From Mesorhizobium sp. (GTDB lineage Bacteria > Pseudomonadota > Alphaproteobacteria > Rhizobiales > Rhizobiaceae), in the NCBI RefSeq assembly GCF_005063415.1, contig NZ_SUEG01000030.1, positions 1 through 42,002 on the forward strand: a DNA stretch of 42,002 bases, in the 5' to 3' direction. The notes beneath the pieces were generated by a model. That model was not told the DNA's origin. It did no database searches and saw only the letters and a list, made by a program, of their open reading frames with translations. Below are positions 22,767-30,611 of this stretch, piece after piece (position 1 is the first letter of the stretch; each line of letters opens with the position of its first letter). The position numbers and the translations under genes were made by a program.

Positions 22767-22943
22767 CTAATTACTGGTTTCGCGCAATCGTCTTTCCACA
22801 AGCGCGTTCTGCAATTCGATCGCAAGTTTGGTCAGCCGGTCAGGAACCCTTTCCTGTTCGATGGCCGCAAGCAAGGAAGCGATTTCCCGGTCTATCGTCA
22901 GATCGGCACGCGTGGTGACGGAATCTTCCCTTGAGCGAGACAT
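22767..22943 (-). CDS. small protein resembling NepR-type anti-sigma factor (58 aa)
   Basis: A 58-residue reading frame: a Ser/Arg-rich N-terminus, then two short helices, EIASLLAAIEQERVPDRLTK and an amphipathic helix rich in Leu. The VPDRL segment between the helices recalls the IP-D-R/L core of NepR, which blocks EcfG sigma factors by pairing with region 2 and 4. It ends 11 bases from the end of the ECF sigma gene on the opposite strand; classical nepR genes usually sit in the same direction as ecfG. A PhyR gene is not seen in the window. The resemblance is short and tentative. Confidence 0.5.
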   Translation of the reverse strand: MSRSREDSVTTRADLTIDREIASLLAAIEQERVPDRLTKLAIELQNALVERRLRETSN

Positions 22944-23120
22944 CGCGTTCTCTTGGCAAATGTTGGTCCCTTCACCTCACTCTGGTGGCAACAGTGCGAG
23001 TTTGCAAGAATTTGCAGGCCAGCCATGCGACCGGCTTCGGTCCCTTGAGCTTCGTCAGCGGTTGGGCTCTCGCGGCGTTTCAGTTGCCCGCCGGCCGCAA
23101 GCCACATGCTGCCGCAACGA

Positions 23121-23339
23121 TCAGTCTTCAGGCCGCCGATCCGCTGAATGATCCTGGTACTGCTCGGACTTGACCCGATTGCCGTCGAGCCCACGCTCCT
23201 TGGTGTGCTGCTTCTTGTCTCTGTTGGACAGAACGGCGTTCTCTCCGATCTTGTCCTTGGGAAGATCGGTCATCGCGCCAGCGCCAGCGCCTTTGCCGTG
23301 ACTGCCGCGACCGATGTGCTTCTTGCTGCCGGACGCCAT
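23121..23339 (-). CDS. small stress protein nested in the end of the methyltransferase frame (72 aa)
   Basis: The last 72 codons of the methyltransferase frame match a small hydrophilic rhizobial protein usually found alone. It starts MASGSKKHIGRG, then GAMTDLPKDKIGENAVLSNRDK, and ends in a charged tail. It has its own ATG at 23339 with GGAGGA a few bases ahead, and a GGAAC-N16-GGTT promoter 50-75 bases upstream inside the methyltransferase. I therefore list it as a gene of its own that is also the C-terminus of a longer product. It is probably disordered and stress-induced; its function is unknown. Confidence 0.65.
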   Translation of the reverse strand: MASGSKKHIGRGSHGKGAGAGAMTDLPKDKIGENAVLSNRDKKQHTKERGLDGNRVKSEQYQDHSADRRPED

Positions 23340-24329
23340 CTTGTCCTCCTTCATACTGTCGAATAGCGGCTTTTCCCGTTCGGCATCCGAACCAGCGTTG
23401 GGCCGCAATGTTCCGCCGGAAATCGTAAGCAGGAAGGCATCGCCGTCCCAGTGCCGGAACGGCTTTTCGCCGTCGATGAGGACTTGCATGCCATTTGCAT
23501 TGGCGAAGTCATGGACATCGGCGCGATCCAGCGCCGGCGATCCGCGATATGAATAATTCAAAAGCACGGCCATGCCCGGCCTCTTCAGCACGCGCGCGAT
23601 TTCCACGAAATGGTGCTCCGCGAGGCCGGCCAGCACCAGATAGGGAAAGCTGTCGACGGCCAGCACGCGGTCGAAGCTGGCATCGCGAAAATCGGCAAGA
23701 TCGAAACCGCGAGTAGGGCGGAATTCTACATTGCCGAGCCCGGCGCATCGCCGGCGGGCGATCGAGATCATCGCTGGGGATATATCGCTGCCGACGATCC
23801 GGTGCGACAGAGCGGAGAGCGCCTGTTCGAACCGACCGATACCACAGCCGATATCCAGTATGTCGCGGTCAGTGCCGGTAAAGCCTCGCCTCTCCAGCCA
23901 CGCAACGATCTCAGCCGTAGCGGCCGAGAGCTTTTCCTCATTTCCCAGCGACGACAGCTGGACGCTCGCCGCCGGGGAGATCGCCGCCGCTGCGTCAAAC
24001 CCGGCCGCCAGCCGCTTGACGACCGCATCGTCGGTCTCTCCCTCGCCACGCTCGTGCCGAACGGCAGCACCTGTTTTTTGCAGCGTGGCGAAGATCTCGG
24101 GTCTGCGCTGAAGCAGGTCCGCAATCCCTTGTAGTTTTTCCGTCTTTCGCGCATCGGCCGAGTGCGTGTTTTGCGCAATCCTCGCCAGTTCTGCGGCATC
24201 GATTCCTGTCTCGAAACGGAGAGCCAGCCTGGCGATGACGGCTTCGGCGCCGGCACCGTCTGCCATGCAGTCCTCCAGCACCCGCCTTGCCGATGTCGAC
24301 CGCCGCGATCCCGGCTGGGTCGCGCTCAT
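23121..24329 (-). CDS. SAM-dependent methyltransferase with fused stress-protein tail
   Basis: A 402-residue frame. Residues 1-115 are helical and of unknown fold. A class I methyltransferase domain follows with the SAM loop ILDIGCGIGRF (157-167), an acidic residue after strand 2 (VGSDIS) and a proline-rich strand 6 (AVLLNYSYRGSP). From about residue 331 the frame runs into a small stress protein with no stop between. I chose the ATG at 24329 because it overlaps the acetyltransferase stop by four bases; an ATG 39 bases upstream is also possible. It is last in the inositol/glycoconjugate operon. The substrate is unknown, perhaps a sugar hydroxyl or acid. Confidence 0.8.
   Translation of the reverse strand: MSATQPGSRRSTSARRVLEDCMADGAGAEAVIARLALRFETGIDAAELARIAQNTHSADARKTEKLQGIADLLQRRPEIFATLQKTGAAVRHERGEGETDDAVVKRLAAGFDAAAAISPAASVQLSSLGNEEKLSAATAEIVAWLERRGFTGTDRDILDIGCGIGRFEQALSALSHRIVGSDISPAMISIARRRCAGLGNVEFRPTRGFDLADFRDASFDRVLAVDSFPYLVLAGLAEHHFVEIARVLKRPGMAVLLNYSYRGSPALDRADVHDFANANGMQVLIDGEKPFRHWDGDAFLLTISGGTLRPNAGSDAEREKPLFDSMKEDKMASGSKKHIGRGSHGKGAGAGAMTDLPKDKIGENAVLSNRDKKQHTKERGLDGNRVKSEQYQDHSADRRPED
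23390..23414 (-). promoter_or_regulatory. internal EcfG-type promoter inside the methyltransferase gene
   Basis: On the minus strand GGAAC (23414-23410), a 16-base spacer and GGTT (23393-23390). It would start a transcript near 23384, 45 bases before the ATG of the nested stress protein. Confidence 0.55.
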
Positions 24330-25315
24330 CGCCCTTTGCTCCGCGTCCAGATCTTGCGCATCGTCCACCGGTCGACGGCGCCCCAGCTGTATTTGTAGGC
24401 CTCTTGTCCGCGCAGAAAATCGAACTCTTCCGCGCTTTCGCAGATCGCCTGCCTTATCGCCTGGCCGATGAGCAGCGCGCCGGGACTTTCCTCGGCATAG
24501 GCCGGATCGAAGCCACCGAGATAAGCGTAGGCGCGGCCACGATGATGGAACCCGTAATAGGCGCCTACGATCGCGTCACCGATGGTCATAAGCCAGCATC
24601 GGGCAAGCACTTGTGCGACCAACTGCGGCAGTGCCTGACGGTGGAATTCTTCCACGCGGGTATAGGACAGAACGCCGTCGCCGTGTCCGGCCCAGCGCGC
24701 GCGGTGAAGGCGGATCAGGTGATCGAGGAATGTCTGCGGATCGGACAAAGCGGGTTCGATGGAGACCCGGCCGCGTCTCGACGCGGCCCTGTGGGCGCGG
24801 CGCAATTGGCGCCTCCGCCGCGCCGGAACACAGCCTTGAAGCGTCTGGTCGCCGGCGAGGGCGAGCACCGGGCAAGCGGCGTGATCGACGGCTTGGCACG
24901 ATTCGAGCGCGGCATGCCTGATGGCAAGGCCAGCGCCGCCGGGAGGCAGGTCCTGCAAGATCCACTGTGACCAGCCGAGGGAAAGAACCGTGTCGGCGAT
25001 GGCGACGGCGACCGGTTCGGCGGTTTCGGGAATACAAAGGACATCCAGATAGTCGCTCAACGAAATGCCGAGCGGAAGCAGCCGCGCCCCGGCGGCCTGG
25101 CATTCCAGATAGAGTGGCGCCAGGCCGACCAGATCGTCGCCACGCCAGACGGCGACCGTCGCTAGCTCGCCGGGAGCGAATGTCCGCCACCATGGCAGCA
25201 ACCATGCGGGAGACTGGAACGGTGTCGCCGAGGGACTGCGCGACCAGAGTTCCCACCAGTGCGGCTCGAGGGCTTCGAGGTCCGTCGGATCGTCGATGAT
25301 CTCACTGCGGAGCAT
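24326..25315 (-). CDS. GNAT-family acetyltransferase (CelD/BcsL-like)
   Basis: A 329-residue soluble protein of the Acetyltransf_6 (CelD/BcsL-like) type: an N-terminal part with PHWWELWSRSPSATPFQSPAWLL and a C-terminal GNAT fold with YYGFHHRGRAYAYLGGFDP and GALLIGQAIRQAI, the acetyl-CoA contact region. Members modify exopolysaccharide or cell-surface sugars and lipids. The ATG at 25315 was chosen where the family-like sequence starts; the longer upstream frame is a shadow of the glycosyltransferase. It is seven bases from the glycosyltransferase and overlaps the methyltransferase, so an acyl transfer to the same glycan is the natural guess. Confidence 0.8.
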   Translation of the reverse strand: MLRSEIIDDPTDLEALEPHWWELWSRSPSATPFQSPAWLLPWWRTFAPGELATVAVWRGDDLVGLAPLYLECQAAGARLLPLGISLSDYLDVLCIPETAEPVAVAIADTVLSLGWSQWILQDLPPGGAGLAIRHAALESCQAVDHAACPVLALAGDQTLQGCVPARRRRQLRRAHRAASRRGRVSIEPALSDPQTFLDHLIRLHRARWAGHGDGVLSYTRVEEFHRQALPQLVAQVLARCWLMTIGDAIVGAYYGFHHRGRAYAYLGGFDPAYAEESPGALLIGQAIRQAICESAEEFDFLRGQEAYKYSWGAVDRWTMRKIWTRSKGR

Positions 25316-25322
25316 GTCCCGC

Positions 25323-26387
25323 TCACCTCGCCGTCGCGAACTGCCCGCTGTTTGTGCCGAGCCGTGCCAGCGCCCGATAGGCGTCCATGTAGGAGGAAAC
25401 CATGCGGTCGAGTGAAAAGCGCCGCCGCGCCTCGGCCCGGCAGGCCTCGGGGTCCAGGCTGGGTGCGGCAGCGATGGCTTCGGCCATCTCGTCGACATCC
25501 CCGACCAGATACCCGGTCTTGCCGTGCTCGACCACATCCGGCAGTGCGCCATTCGGGAAGGCCACCACGGGGGTGCCGCAGGCGAGCGCCTCCATTGCGA
25601 CGAGCGAACTGGTTTCCGCGGCAAGGCTCGGGATGACCAGGCAGCGGGCTGTGTTCAGCAGGCGCCGCTTGGCGACAAAGCCGAGCGGACCGAGGAAGCG
25701 GCGCTGGTCGTCCAGCCGCGGCTCGACCTCGTCGCGAAAATACGCGGTGTGGCTTTCGTAGGGGTAGACTTTGCCGCCAACGACCAGCGGCACACCGGCC
25801 TTCTTGGCTGCGTCCAGCGCCAGATGGATGCCCTTTTCCGGGCAGACGCGGCTGAGCACGAGCGCAAAGTCGCGCTTGGCCTGCCGCTCACTCAGCGCAT
25901 CGATGTCCACTCCGTTGGGGATCGGTTCGATGAGCCTGGCTCCCGGTGGCGCGGTCCTTTGCTGAGCCGCCGATACCGCATGCAGCCACAGATCCTCCCG
26001 CGCCGGATTGAGAGCGTCGGCCGGATACCAGTCGAGCGGCAAATGCAAGGTCACCAATGTCGGCCCGTCGCCCGGCAGATAGGCATCGAAATCGATGCCA
26101 TGCAAATGGACCACGTCGATTGGCCAGCGAGCGCGTGCGGTAGCAATTGCGGCGCGATGAGCACGCTGCGCCCGGCGCTTCGCCGCTTCATCGAGCACGC
26201 CCGGCTCGGCCGGCGTCTCGATGAGAGTGCCCGCAGCGCTCGAGCCCTGGCAGCCGATCACGATCGAGCGGTGTCCGGCCTGTACGAGCGCCTGGTCGAG
26301 CATCGACAGCACCTGCTCGGCGCCGCCGACCGCATCCGGCCCGACCGGGGCGAGGGGATAGGCGACGTTGAGGACGGTGAGCGTCAT
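25323..26387 (-). CDS. glycosyltransferase family 4 (GT-B)
   Basis: A 354-residue cytosolic GT-B enzyme. The N-terminal Rossmann half begins LNVAYPLAPVGPDAVGGAE, with the Gly-rich acceptor loop. The C-terminal half holds the donor site, ALVLSRVCPEKGIHLAL, and the E-x7-E-type motif AETSSLVAMEALACGTPVVA (about residues 258-277). I chose the ATG at 26387; a GTG at 26411 overlapping the upstream stop is an alternative. It joins an unknown nucleotide-sugar to an acceptor in the stress-linked operon. Confidence 0.87.
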   Translation of the reverse strand: MTLTVLNVAYPLAPVGPDAVGGAEQVLSMLDQALVQAGHRSIVIGCQGSSAAGTLIETPAEPGVLDEAAKRRAQRAHRAAIATARARWPIDVVHLHGIDFDAYLPGDGPTLVTLHLPLDWYPADALNPAREDLWLHAVSAAQQRTAPPGARLIEPIPNGVDIDALSERQAKRDFALVLSRVCPEKGIHLALDAAKKAGVPLVVGGKVYPYESHTAYFRDEVEPRLDDQRRFLGPLGFVAKRRLLNTARCLVIPSLAAETSSLVAMEALACGTPVVAFPNGALPDVVEHGKTGYLVGDVDEMAEAIAAAPSLDPEACRAEARRRFSLDRMVSSYMDAYRALARLGTNSGQFATAR

Positions 26388-26407
26388 GGCTGGAGAGCCG
26401 AAGCTCC

Positions 26408-27340
26408 TCACGCTGCAGAGGCGCGCAGCCTGCCGGCGGAAGGGACAGCGATGCTGCCGGCATAGCGGCGCGTCATTGCCGCGCAGAACTCGGCGAATTC
26501 CTCAGGCACCAGTGGCGGACTGCTGTGGTGCGGCATCATTCCGCGGTGTTCCGGCGTGAAACAGAAAGTAACCGTCACGTCGAAGTCGGCCAAAGCCTCC
26601 ATCTGCCGGTCGAACCAGTCAAGCGCGTTGGGCCTGAAGCTGTCGGCCCAGGAAAGCCCGGTGCGCAGATTGGTGACGCCGAGCCGTTTCATCCAGGCGA
26701 CGGCGTCGTCAAGCCGGCGATCTTCGAAATGGAACCACTGCACCAGTCCCAATGCCGGCGCGTGGTGCAGGAATTCCTCGAGCGCGGGCTTTGGCGTGCC
26801 GTCCTGGCGAAGCAGGCCCATGTAGAAATGGCGATAGTAAGACGAGCCTTCCGCCTCGCGATGGCGCGTCGTCGCTTCCCACTCGCGCGGCAGGTCGTAG
26901 AGGCTGTACCATTGGATGCGCGGTGCGTTGCCGATCAGCAATTCCGCGGTCCGGCGCAGGCCCCAGACCTGTACCTCCTCGGCGCCGAAGGTCGATACGC
27001 CGACCTCGCTGACCCATACCGGAAGATCGGTAACAGCCGAGATCTCGCCGATCTTCTGCGGCCATTCGTGGATCTGCCAGAGGTTCCAGTCGAGCGGAAA
27101 GCCGTGCACGGCGACCGCGTCGACATGATCGAGCACGCCGAATTCCTTCATCCGTGTCATGAAGCCGGCATCGATCGGCGAGATGCCGCCAAGGACTTTG
27201 GTCAAGGCGGGATTCTCCGACGCGATCGCGTCGGCGGCCAGGATTGCCGTAGTGGCGAAGCGGCTCCAGTCGGGGTCGAGCTCGGGATCCCAGTGGGATT
27301 TATTGTTGGGCTCGTTCCAGATCATCGCGGCTTCAAGCAT
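26408..27340 (-). CDS. glycoside-hydrolase-like TIM-barrel protein, apparently circularly permuted
   Basis: A 310-residue protein annotated in related genomes as beta-xylosidase-like, by memory. Residue 10 (IWNEPN) fits the acid/base Glu at strand 4 of clan A hydrolases, and Glu112 (VWVSEVGV) the nucleophile at strand 7. These belong near the middle and end of a normal barrel, yet they open this protein. The normal end (DGTPKPALEEF, around residues 180-190) is followed by DDAVAWMKRLGVTNLRTGLSWADS and TVTFCFTPEHRG, which look like strands 1-3 of the same barrel. So strands 4-8 precede strands 1-3. There is no signal peptide, so it acts in the cytoplasm, perhaps trimming or building the operon's glycan. 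Confidence 0.72.
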   Translation of the reverse strand: MLEAAMIWNEPNNKSHWDPELDPDWSRFATTAILAADAIASENPALTKVLGGISPIDAGFMTRMKEFGVLDHVDAVAVHGFPLDWNLWQIHEWPQKIGEISAVTDLPVWVSEVGVSTFGAEEVQVWGLRRTAELLIGNAPRIQWYSLYDLPREWEATTRHREAEGSSYYRHFYMGLLRQDGTPKPALEEFLHHAPALGLVQWFHFEDRRLDDAVAWMKRLGVTNLRTGLSWADSFRPNALDWFDRQMEALADFDVTVTFCFTPEHRGMMPHHSSPPLVPEEFAEFCAAMTRRYAGSIAVPSAGRLRASAA

Positions 27341-28094
27341 TTATCTGTCCTTTCGACGGGTAGACGGCGCCGCCGCCGGCCGGTACGTCGGCGGTGCGGC
27401 AGAAATAGACCTCCTGCTCCGGTTGCAGCACGATCTCGAAGCCGGCGCTGCGCAGCATGGCTTCGGTGCAGGCACGGTTGGGAATCCACCAGTTGGTCGG
27501 GTCGTCGGCGTAACGATGTTCGATGAAATGCAGCTTTGGGAACTCCGGCCGGTCGAACAGGTCGTGGGTCCAGAAATGATAGTTCTGCTCGAGCGCCGGC
27601 ACGTTGGTGCTGCCGCGCTGCATCGACTGGAAGATCATCAGGTCGTCGGCGACATGCTCCCGGATCAGATCGAGTGCGAGCAAGGGATGGCGCAAATGGT
27701 AGAGCACTCCCATGAACAGCACGATGTCGAACCGCTCATGCAGGGCGCCAACGTCGTAGACCGAGAGCTGCCGGAATTCGATGTCGCAGTCCGCTACCTC
27801 GGCGGCAAAGCGCGCCTGCGCCAGGTAAGCCTCATCGAAATCGATGCCAAGCACGTGGCCGGCGCCGCGGCGTTTCATCTCGATCGAGTAGAAGCCCGCG
27901 TTGCAGCCTATGTCGAGCACCGCCTTACCGGAAAGATCGGCGGGAATCGCGTCGGCGAATTTGCGCCATTTGATCAGCGGATAGTTGCCAAGGAAATGGT
28001 CGGGAGCGGTTTCGATGCCGGCCAGTTCCATGTTGTGGAACCATGGGCCGAGCGCATCGATACGGCGGCGGATTTCGGCATCGGAATGCAGCAT
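27333..28094 (-). CDS. SAM-dependent methyltransferase (Rta_06860/CmoB-like family)
   Basis: A 253-residue class I methyltransferase. It opens with WFHNMELAGIETAPDHFLGN, resembling the CmoB-type entry, then the SAM loop VLDIGCNAGFYS (59-70) and the acidic tip GIDFDEAYL. FMGVLYHLRHPLLAL follows motif IV. A family of this type (which I remember as TIGR04290) sits in conserved loci with glycosyltransferases. It starts two bases after the nucleotidyltransferase gene and overlaps the hydrolase-like gene by eight. A true tRNA wobble role as in CmoB is unlikely given the context; methylation of the glycan or a precursor is inferred. Confidence 0.83.
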   Translation of the reverse strand: MLHSDAEIRRRIDALGPWFHNMELAGIETAPDHFLGNYPLIKWRKFADAIPADLSGKAVLDIGCNAGFYSIEMKRRGAGHVLGIDFDEAYLAQARFAAEVADCDIEFRQLSVYDVGALHERFDIVLFMGVLYHLRHPLLALDLIREHVADDLMIFQSMQRGSTNVPALEQNYHFWTHDLFDRPEFPKLHFIEHRYADDPTNWWIPNRACTEAMLRSAGFEIVLQPEQEVYFCRTADVPAGGGAVYPSKGQINA

Positions 28095-28096
28095 GG

Positions 28097-28897
28097 CTAG
28101 CCTCCTTCGCCTGCGAGGATAGGAACGTGCTGGTGGCCGGGCAGCGTAATGGCGGCTTGGTCGTCCTTGGTACCGGCGGCGCTTTCAAGCAGGCGAAGTG
28201 CGGTGCGGTAGCCGTTGAAGGTGCCGACGTCGACATAGGCGGTGCCAGCCTTGATGCCATAGGCTTCGCCTCCGGCGGCGAGATAGGCATTGACCAGCGT
28301 GCCGATATATTCGTCGCACCGGTCCCGTTCCCGCCACAGCGCGGCGAGCTGGTGAAGGGTGCGGCCGGGCATCTTGAACGCACCCCAGATCCAGTTCGAT
28401 TGGGCATTCGGCTGCTTGACCTTGATTTGCTTCACCCGGTCGTCCTCATCGACAACGACGGCATCGAAGAACTCCGGCTGGTCCACCGGAAACAACAGGA
28501 AGGACAGGCCGTCGTCCGGAAGGGCCAGGAAGCCGTCTTCGGGAAACCAGATCGTATCGGGCAACCCGACCAGAACGGTCTCGTCGGCCGCGACGAGCGG
28601 TGCGGCCCGGAAGATGGCGTCGCAAAGGCCGACCGGAGAGGGCTGCACCACAAACAGAGCGGCCGCGTCGGCATAGCCGGCAGAATAATATTCGAGGATA
28701 TCCGACTTACCCGAACCGATGACGAAGCAGATCTTATCGGCCCCTGCGCGCACCATGCGGCGCACCAGGTATTCACTGACCGCGCAAGGCCGCTCGGTGT
28801 TGCCGTCGATGCGGCTGCCGACCGGCAGAAGCTCCTTCGAAAAGCCGAGCGGCTGGATGCGGCTTCCCCGTCCGGCTGCGGGCACGATGCCCAACAT
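28097..28897 (-). CDS. nucleotidyltransferase of the sugar-phosphate type
   Basis: A 266-residue soluble enzyme with the NTP_transferase signature at the very start: GIVPAAGRGSRI (residues 3-14) for the triphosphate, then FSKELLPVG with the catalytic Lys. Later VGLPDTIWFPEDG holds the metal-binding Asp. Members make UDP-, dTDP- or CDP-sugars from sugar 1-phosphates. Inositol-1-phosphate made upstream could also be a substrate if it acts like a CTP:inositol-phosphate cytidylyltransferase, as in di-inositol-phosphate synthesis, but this is speculation. The ATG shares one base with the preceding stop (TGATG); GGAGG lies seven bases ahead. Confidence 0.83.
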   Translation of the reverse strand: MLGIVPAAGRGSRIQPLGFSKELLPVGSRIDGNTERPCAVSEYLVRRMVRAGADKICFVIGSGKSDILEYYSAGYADAAALFVVQPSPVGLCDAIFRAAPLVAADETVLVGLPDTIWFPEDGFLALPDDGLSFLLFPVDQPEFFDAVVVDEDDRVKQIKVKQPNAQSNWIWGAFKMPGRTLHQLAALWRERDRCDEYIGTLVNAYLAAGGEAYGIKAGTAYVDVGTFNGYRTALRLLESAAGTKDDQAAITLPGHQHVPILAGEGG

Positions 28898-30000
28898 CAA
28901 ACTGCCTCCTTCCACGGCTCGCCAAGCGTGGAGCCGTGCAGTGCATCGGACAGGATGCGGTCGAATTCCTTCGCCCGCCGCGCCGAGGTGTGTTCGTCCA
29001 GCACCCGCTCGCGCGCACGGCGGCGGATCGCGTCAAGCTCGGCGTCGGACAGGTCGAGCGCGGCGACCACGTCGTCGGTGCTGTTGGCCACGACGATCTC
29101 TTCACCGGGCCGGAAAAAGGCCTCCAGTCCGGGCCATGTGTCGCTCACCATCGCAGCACCGCACGCGGCGGCTTCGAACAGCCGGCCGGAAGGACACCAG
29201 CCCCGTTCGGCCATCGCCTCGCGGGTCACGTTCAGGGTCAGTCGTGAAGATGAAAAGAAGGCGGGGTGGTCGGCCGGCGGCAGATGCCGGACGAAGAAGA
29301 TATTGTCGCTCCACGGGAATTCTTGCGGATATTGTGCGCCGCCAATAATGAAACGGCGATCCGGCAGGCGCGCAGCCGGACTGACCAGCAGCCTTTCGAC
29401 CCCGGCCTGGCGGTCCGCCGCATAGGTCCCGAGATAGGAAAGGTCGCCGGCAAACTCCGGCCTGGGCGGGGCCGGCCGGTGTCGCTCTGGATCGACATGG
29501 CCGTAAAGCGGCATGACGCGGCGTGCACCCAGCATCGACTTCAATGCGTCGATCGCGGTTCCTCCCGTATAGCTCAGCACGAGATCGAAATCGCGAAGCC
29601 CTTCCGGCCCGAAATAGGCCGGAGGCTCACCTTGTTCGATTCGCGCCAGCGTCACCGGCGTGTCCAGATCGTAGAACACCTTCAGGCCGCGACAGGCCTG
29701 GTGGGCAAGGCGCGACGCGCTCACGGCATCGGGGCAATAGGAGGTGACGATGACCACATCGGCCACATTCATTGCCTGCTCGGCAACGTGCTGAATGTCC
29801 TGCCAGTCCGGATAAAGGACAATGCTGCCGCCATCCAACTGGTCGAGGTCGCGCGTCCCGGCATAGTAGGGAGTGTTGCGTTCGAAGAAGGTGATGGACC
29901 AGCCCAGCCCGGCCATCGCCCGGATCAATCCGCGCCACAGCGTGGCGTGGCCGTTGCCCCACGACGATGTCACGGTAAGACCGAAAATGACCATGCGCAT
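28897..30000 (-). CDS. glycosyltransferase, CgeB/Glyco_trans_1_2-like (paralog 1)
   Basis: A 367-residue GT-B-type protein. The N-terminal motif LTVTSSWGNGHATLWRGLIRA, residues 8-28, is shared with three other glycosyltransferases in the window. The C-terminal region has the donor-site run RLFEAAACGAAMVSD (about residues 290-305) and GEEIVVANSTDD, a CgeB/spore-maturation pattern. The ATG at 30000 is 14 bases after the phosphatase gene. The inositol or a sugar could be its acceptor. Its closest relative here is the gene at 35017-36126. Confidence 0.85.
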   Translation of the reverse strand: MRMVIFGLTVTSSWGNGHATLWRGLIRAMAGLGWSITFFERNTPYYAGTRDLDQLDGGSIVLYPDWQDIQHVAEQAMNVADVVIVTSYCPDAVSASRLAHQACRGLKVFYDLDTPVTLARIEQGEPPAYFGPEGLRDFDLVLSYTGGTAIDALKSMLGARRVMPLYGHVDPERHRPAPPRPEFAGDLSYLGTYAADRQAGVERLLVSPAARLPDRRFIIGGAQYPQEFPWSDNIFFVRHLPPADHPAFFSSSRLTLNVTREAMAERGWCPSGRLFEAAACGAAMVSDTWPGLEAFFRPGEEIVVANSTDDVVAALDLSDAELDAIRRRARERVLDEHTSARRAKEFDRILSDALHGSTLGEPWKEAV

Positions 30001-30014
30001 CCGGCAATTCCTCG

Positions 30015-30611
30015 TCAGGCAGCTTCGTTGAGTCTGATCAGCTTCGACCCCCAGTCCCCCCAAACAACCGTGGTGATCGACGCTGGGTCGATATCGAAGC
30101 GAAAACAGTTTCCCAGCGACAGGCCGAGCACTTTGCACACGGCGGCCTTGATGACATCGGCATGGCTGACCAGTGCGACGCACTGGTTCTGGTATGTTCC
30201 GCGGACCTGCTCGATCAGCGAGACGACGCGTTGCTGCACGTCCAGCATGGTCTCGCCGCTCGGCGTTCTCGCCTGCTGACGCTGGTCGTTCCACGCTCGC
30301 CAGTCGGCATCCTGGTTCAGCTCCTCGAAGGTCTTTCCCGACCAGGTGCCGAAGTCGATCTCATCGAGTTCCTCGCGGATCACGATTTCACCGGCATCGC
30401 AGGCGAGCGCGATCGGATTGGCCGTCTCTTGCGTGCGTTCGCGCGGGCTGCAGAAGATTGCCGCTATCGCCTCGCGTGCCATGCGTTCAGCCAGATGCGA
30501 GGCCTGTGCCTTGCCGGCTTCGCCAAGGCACACGCCAGCCATCCGTCCGGCAAGGTAACAGCCGACATTGTCGTGCGCGGCGTGGCGCACCAGAAAGAAC
30601 GTCGTCGTCAT
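30015..30611 (-). CDS. histidine phosphatase (phosphoglycerate-mutase superfamily)
   Basis: A 198-residue soluble enzyme. LVRHAAHDN at residues 7-15 carries the catalytic phospho-accepting His and an Arg, [12 protein letters not shown] at 53-64 the second Arg, the acidic pair is in DEIDFGTW, and the second catalytic His is in VSHADVIKA near 152. Members remove phosphate from sugar phosphates or cobalamin precursors. It overlaps the inositol-phosphate synthase stop by four bases, so it could dephosphorylate inositol-1-phosphate or a later intermediate; that link is inferred. The expected RHG is RHA here, which still fits the family. Confidence 0.85.
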   Translation of the reverse strand: MTTTFFLVRHAAHDNVGCYLAGRMAGVCLGEAGKAQASHLAERMAREAIAAIFCSPRERTQETANPIALACDAGEIVIREELDEIDFGTWSGKTFEELNQDADWRAWNDQRQQARTPSGETMLDVQQRVVSLIEQVRGTYQNQCVALVSHADVIKAAVCKVLGLSLGNCFRFDIDPASITTVVWGDWGSKLIRLNEAA

